Below, piece by piece: positions 61,442-64,000 of a stretch of 64,000 nt of DNA. A model generated the notes under the pieces. It searched no databases. It was not told the origin of the DNA and saw only the letters and a program-made list of their open reading frames with translations. Position 1 is the stretch's first letter. The number at the start of each line of letters is the position of its first letter. Made by a program: the position numbers and the translations under genes. The DNA comes from DTU019 sp050949825 (GTDB lineage Bacteria; Bacillota; Syntrophomonadia; Syntrophomonadales; Syntrophomonadaceae). The stretch lies in NCBI GenBank assembly GCA_050949825.1, contig JBMNGL010000003.1, forward strand, positions 248,001 through 312,000, in the 5' to 3' direction.

Positions 61442-61724
61442 AACTTGCAGCCCTGCACAGCGATAAACACCAGGGTGGCATGACAAGACTACTGTTTCTG
61501 TTATTAGGCCTTGGCTATGGATAATAATGAAAAATCCCTACACCCCGGATTTAATAAATCCTTGCCTGAACCGCTTATCAGAAGACAAATATCCTTTTTT
61601 AAAATTAACCATCAGCAAGCGCCCGGCCATGAAAACGGCCCTGTTTGCTTCCGGAGCCTCACTATATGTCCGCATGCTTTCCCCACATGAAACGCCTGCT
61701 TTTTTTATATTCAGCTTTAACTTA

Positions 61725-62315
61725 TCCTGAGCGCACATTGTCATCCTGAGCCCCTTTTTGTCATCCTGAGCGCACATTGTCATCCTGAGCCCCTTTTTGT
61801 CATCCTGAGCGGAGCGAAGGATCTTTCCCCGGGAGTTGTTCGCTTCGCGAAAGATTCTTCGCTGCGCTCAGAATGACAACGGGCAGCGTTCAGAATGACA
61901 TGGACGTGGCCCTCAGAATGACATGGGCGCGGCCCTCAGAATGACATGGGCGTGGCCCTCAGAATGACATGGGCGCGGCCCTCAGAATGACATGGGCGTG
62001 GCCCTCAGAATGACATGGGCGCGGCCCTCAGAATGACATGGGCGTGGCCCTCAGAATGACATGGGCGCGGCCCTCAGAATGACATGGGCGTGGCCCTCAG
62101 AATGACATGGGCGCGGCCCTCAGAATGACATGGGCGTGGCCCTCAGAATGACATGGGCGCGGCCCTCAGAATGACATGGGCGTGGCCCTCAGAATGACAT
62201 GGGCGCGGCCCTCAGAATGACATGGGCGTGGCCCTCAGAATGACATGGGCGCGGCCCTTAAGGATGACAAAAACAGGGACTTTCATAGCAAGGAGGGGCG
62301 TTGCGCTTAGAATGA
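61725..62315. repeat. REP-like core with 23-bp tandem array (locus 2)
   Basis: A palindromic core (about 61797-61878, TCATCCTGAGCGGAGCGAAG / CTTCGCTGCGCTCAGAATGA) is preceded by short TCATCCTGAGC copies. It is followed by about 16 units of 23 bp (CCTCAGAATGACATGGGCG then TGG or CGG) from 61899 to 62262. The TGG and CGG versions alternate strictly, giving a 46-bp super-unit. The right edge (62250-62293) is the inverted counterpart of 38464-38507. Between 61442 and 61725 I support no gene. Confidence 0.85.
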
Positions 62316-62463
62316 CAGTAGCCCGCTGCGATTATGCCCGGATTAACAAGAAAATTGGGACTTATTGTGGTACGATAGTTTATTATTACCACCATTTCCA
62401 TTACAATGAATCCAATGGTGTCTTGTTTTATCGTAATGAGACCCATGCGCAGAGAGGAGACAG

Positions 62464-63291
62464 ATGAACATGACAGCAGATTCTAAGCAGCATCAAGTGT
62501 TGGTGGTCGCCTCAGGCAAAGGCGGGGTGGGTAAAACCACCACCGTGGCCAACGTCAGTTGCGCCCTGGCCAGAATGGGACACAGAGTCGCAGTAGTCGA
62601 CCTGGATATCGGGTTAAAAAAGCTGGATCTGATTATGGGGTTGGAGAATCGTGTAATATACGATATCGTTCAGGTTATTGAAGGGGAATGTACATTAAAG
62701 CAAGCCCTGGTCAAGGACAAGCGTTTCCCCAGCCTGTATATGCTGCCGGCGGCACAGACCCGCAACAAAGATGACATTTCCCCGGAACAGGTCAAAGAGG
62801 TTTGCGATAAGCTTAAAGAGGATTTCGAATATGTACTTGTGGACTGCCCGGCAGGAATTGAACAGGGCTTTCGCAACGCTATCGCGGCGGCAGATCGAGC
62901 TATTGTGGTTACAAATCCCGAGGTCTCCGCGGTAAGGGATGCCGACCGCATTATTGGCATGCTGGAATCCAATGGTTTTCAAGATATAAAATTGATTGTC
63001 AACCGGGTACACTGGGATATGGTTAGAAAAGGGGATATGCTCAGTATTGAGGATGTAGCCGAACATCTCTATGTGGAGCTTGTTGGAGTGATTCCCGAAG
63101 ATCAAAATGTCGTGATTTCAACCAACAAAGGGGAACCGATTGTGTTAAACGATAAATCTCAGGCCGGGGCTGCTTTTGCCAATGTAGCCCAACGCATAAT
63201 CGGCGAAGAGGTGCCTATAATGCCCCCGCAGGAACCATCGCTATGGGGGCGAATCAAACACTTGGGCCGTAGTATATTTTCCGGCAATTAA
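62464..63291 (+). CDS. minD: Septum-site-determining ATPase MinD
   Basis: The 275-residue protein has the deviant Walker A VVASGKGGVGKTTTVANV, Walker A' VAVVDLDIGLKKLDLIMGLE and YVLVDCPAGIEQGFRNAI. It ends in an amphipathic membrane-targeting helix (SLWGRIKHLGRSIFSG). MinD recruits MinC to block division at poles. ATG 62464 has GAGAGGAG upstream. First gene of a minD-minE-minC run. Confidence 0.95.
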   Translation: MNMTADSKQHQVLVVASGKGGVGKTTTVANVSCALARMGHRVAVVDLDIGLKKLDLIMGLENRVIYDIVQVIEGECTLKQALVKDKRFPSLYMLPAAQTRNKDDISPEQVKEVCDKLKEDFEYVLVDCPAGIEQGFRNAIAAADRAIVVTNPEVSAVRDADRIIGMLESNGFQDIKLIVNRVHWDMVRKGDMLSIEDVAEHLYVELVGVIPEDQNVVISTNKGEPIVLNDKSQAGAAFANVAQRIIGEEVPIMPPQEPSLWGRIKHLGRSIFSGN

Positions 63292-63303
63292 GGAGGGATC
63301 GTA

Positions 63304-63555
63304 TTGTTAGCGATATTTGACAGGCTTTTTAACCGTTCCCGCTCTTGCAGCCGCGCGCAGGCCAATCAACGCCTTCAGGTGGTGCTGGCTCAGGATCGCA
63401 TAGCCACCTCTACAGATAAGCTGGAAATCATCAGGAATGATGTCGCCCAAACAGTAAGACGTCACCTGGAAATCTCGGGCGAACCACAGATCCGCCTGCT
63501 GCGTCAAGGCCGCCATACTATAATCGATATCAACATCACCGTCAAAGCGAGGTAG
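63304..63555 (+). CDS. minE: MinE topological specificity factor
   Basis: The 83-residue protein shows the MinD-binding helix region (ANQRLQVVLAQDRI) and the topological domain EIIRNDVAQTVRRHLEIS and IDINITVKAR. It would drive pole-to-pole oscillation of MinD. TTG 63304 has AAGGAGG upstream. Length is normal. Confidence 0.93.
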   Translation: MLAIFDRLFNRSRSCSRAQANQRLQVVLAQDRIATSTDKLEIIRNDVAQTVRRHLEISGEPQIRLLRQGRHTIIDINITVKAR

Positions 63556-63559
63556 TTAA

Positions 63560-64000
63560 GTGGAGCCACTGCTTATAAAGGGTTTAAATAATACACTGAT
63601 CCTGATATTTAATAAAGACCATAGTTGCGAGGAATACAGCCAATACCTGCAAGAACGCCTGCAGTCCAATCCCAGGTTGTTCCGGGGTTCACCAGTGCTT
63701 TTCAAAGGACCTGGTTTACAGAATCTGACCTTTCATGATATCAGTAAGCTGCAGAGAATCTGCCTGGAACATGGCATGATCCTGGATAATGTGCGCAATT
63801 CCCCGGCCACCCCGGTACAGCGTGATGTCTTCCTGCGCCGTCATATACGCAGCGGACAGACCGTCCATGCTGACGGTTCGGTAGTGGTATGGGGTGATGT
63901 GCATGAAGGGGCTGAACTGTATGCCGGTCTGGATATCATTGTGCTGGGAAAGTTGGCCGGAATGGCTCATGCCGGGTGTTTTGGCAATACCGCCGGCATC
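63560..64000 (+). CDS. minC: Septum inhibitor MinC (cut by window end)
   Basis: GTG 63560, just after minE, opens a frame that runs off the window at 147 codons. The N-terminal domain (LLIKGLNNTLILIFNKDHSC) is weakly conserved; the beta-helix domain is diagnostic: FLRRHIRSGQTVHADGSVVV, WGDVHEGAELYAGLDIIVLG, KLAGMAHAGCFGNTAGI. MinC blocks FtsZ at the poles. The order minD-minE-minC differs from the common minC-minD(-minE). Confidence 0.93.
   Translation, partial: MEPLLIKGLNNTLILIFNKDHSCEEYSQYLQERLQSNPRLFRGSPVLFKGPGLQNLTFHDISKLQRICLEHGMILDNVRNSPATPVQRDVFLRRHIRSGQTVHADGSVVVWGDVHEGAELYAGLDIIVLGKLAGMAHAGCFGNTAGI

Noticed and set aside
61899..62262. Possible CRISPR array or repeat protein gene
   Set aside because: No spacers between 23-bp units, and the open frames through it have no ribosome site or family. 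It is a tandem repeat.

Overview
The window looks like a chromosome segment of an anaerobic, Gram-positive-type (Firmicutes/Clostridia) bacterium. Evidence for this is the acpS-nnr-CBS-alr-ndoAI-ndoA run, which resembles the Bacillus order, a sporulation-kinase-like PAS histidine kinase, an agr-type quorum-sensing locus, PstSCAB-PhoU with PhoPR, a c-di-AMP (ydaO-type) riboswitch and strong AGGAGG ribosome binding sites. A GPR1/FUN34/YaaH acetate carrier, selenium-linked genes and molybdate/FmdE-like genes fit a syntrophic fatty-acid oxidiser such as a Syntrophomonas relative. That species-level guess is inference only.

Layout. 0-3.1 kb: metal(loid) efflux, with an ACR3 arsenite carrier and a MarR / ArsP-like permease / tiny CCC-motif protein operon. 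3.4-8.5 kb: small membrane proteins, a TrmO-like protein with an FmdE-like tail behind a probable riboswitch, a DUF364 protein, a copper-amine-oxidase-N-domain protein, and DUF134 and DUF5320 genes. 8.7-11.2 kb: pdxS facing a PdxR-like regulator across a long palindrome. 11.6-11.9 kb: a gene-free structured element with imperfect inverted arms. 12-14.6 kb: dCMP deaminase, methionine aminopeptidase, an SDR, and a small thioredoxin-like gene with an in-frame TGA and a SECIS-like hairpin. 15.3-22.8 kb: acetate carrier, ParA ATPase, cysteine desulfurase plus YedF, molybdate carrier, PlsY-like protein, tRNA nucleotidyltransferase, hydrolase. 22.9-32.8 kb: ketopantoate-reductase-like enzyme, histidine kinase, amidohydrolase, glutamine-amidotransferase-like hydrolase, then the acpS-nnr-CBS-alr-ndoAI-ndoA operon and cheW.

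33-36 kb: an agr locus in which the sensor is split into a multi-spanning membrane protein and a short-membrane GHKL kinase, followed by agrB, a 44-residue agrD and a LytTR regulator. Three 21-bp-period direct repeats lie upstream. 36-43 kb: a second YedF lacking its TusA cysteine, L,D-transpeptidase, nitroreductase, a tandem-repeat array, a yyaL-type gene broken by one TGA, and two toxin-antitoxin pairs. 43.3-53.8 kb: TrkAH potassium uptake, OsmC, then phoP-phoR-pstSCAB-phoU with Pho boxes.

54.4-58.2 kb: an ectoine operon (ectABC) behind a c-di-AMP riboswitch, bracketed by two diverged copies of a roughly 280-bp segment carrying tRNA-Pro(CGG), with a transposase remnant at one edge. This looks like a recombination-built osmoadaptation island. 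TrkAH and ect both belong to osmotic and K+ physiology, which c-di-AMP controls in Firmicutes. 58.4-64 kb: GIY-YIG protein, PPDK regulator, subtilisin-like protease, a second repeat array related to the first but inverted, and minD-minE-minC, with minC cut by the window end.

The strongest leads are the candidate selenoprotein (14.5 kb), the riboswitch-controlled ectoine island, the split-sensor agr system, the structured element at 11.6-11.9 kb, and the two expanded repeat arrays.
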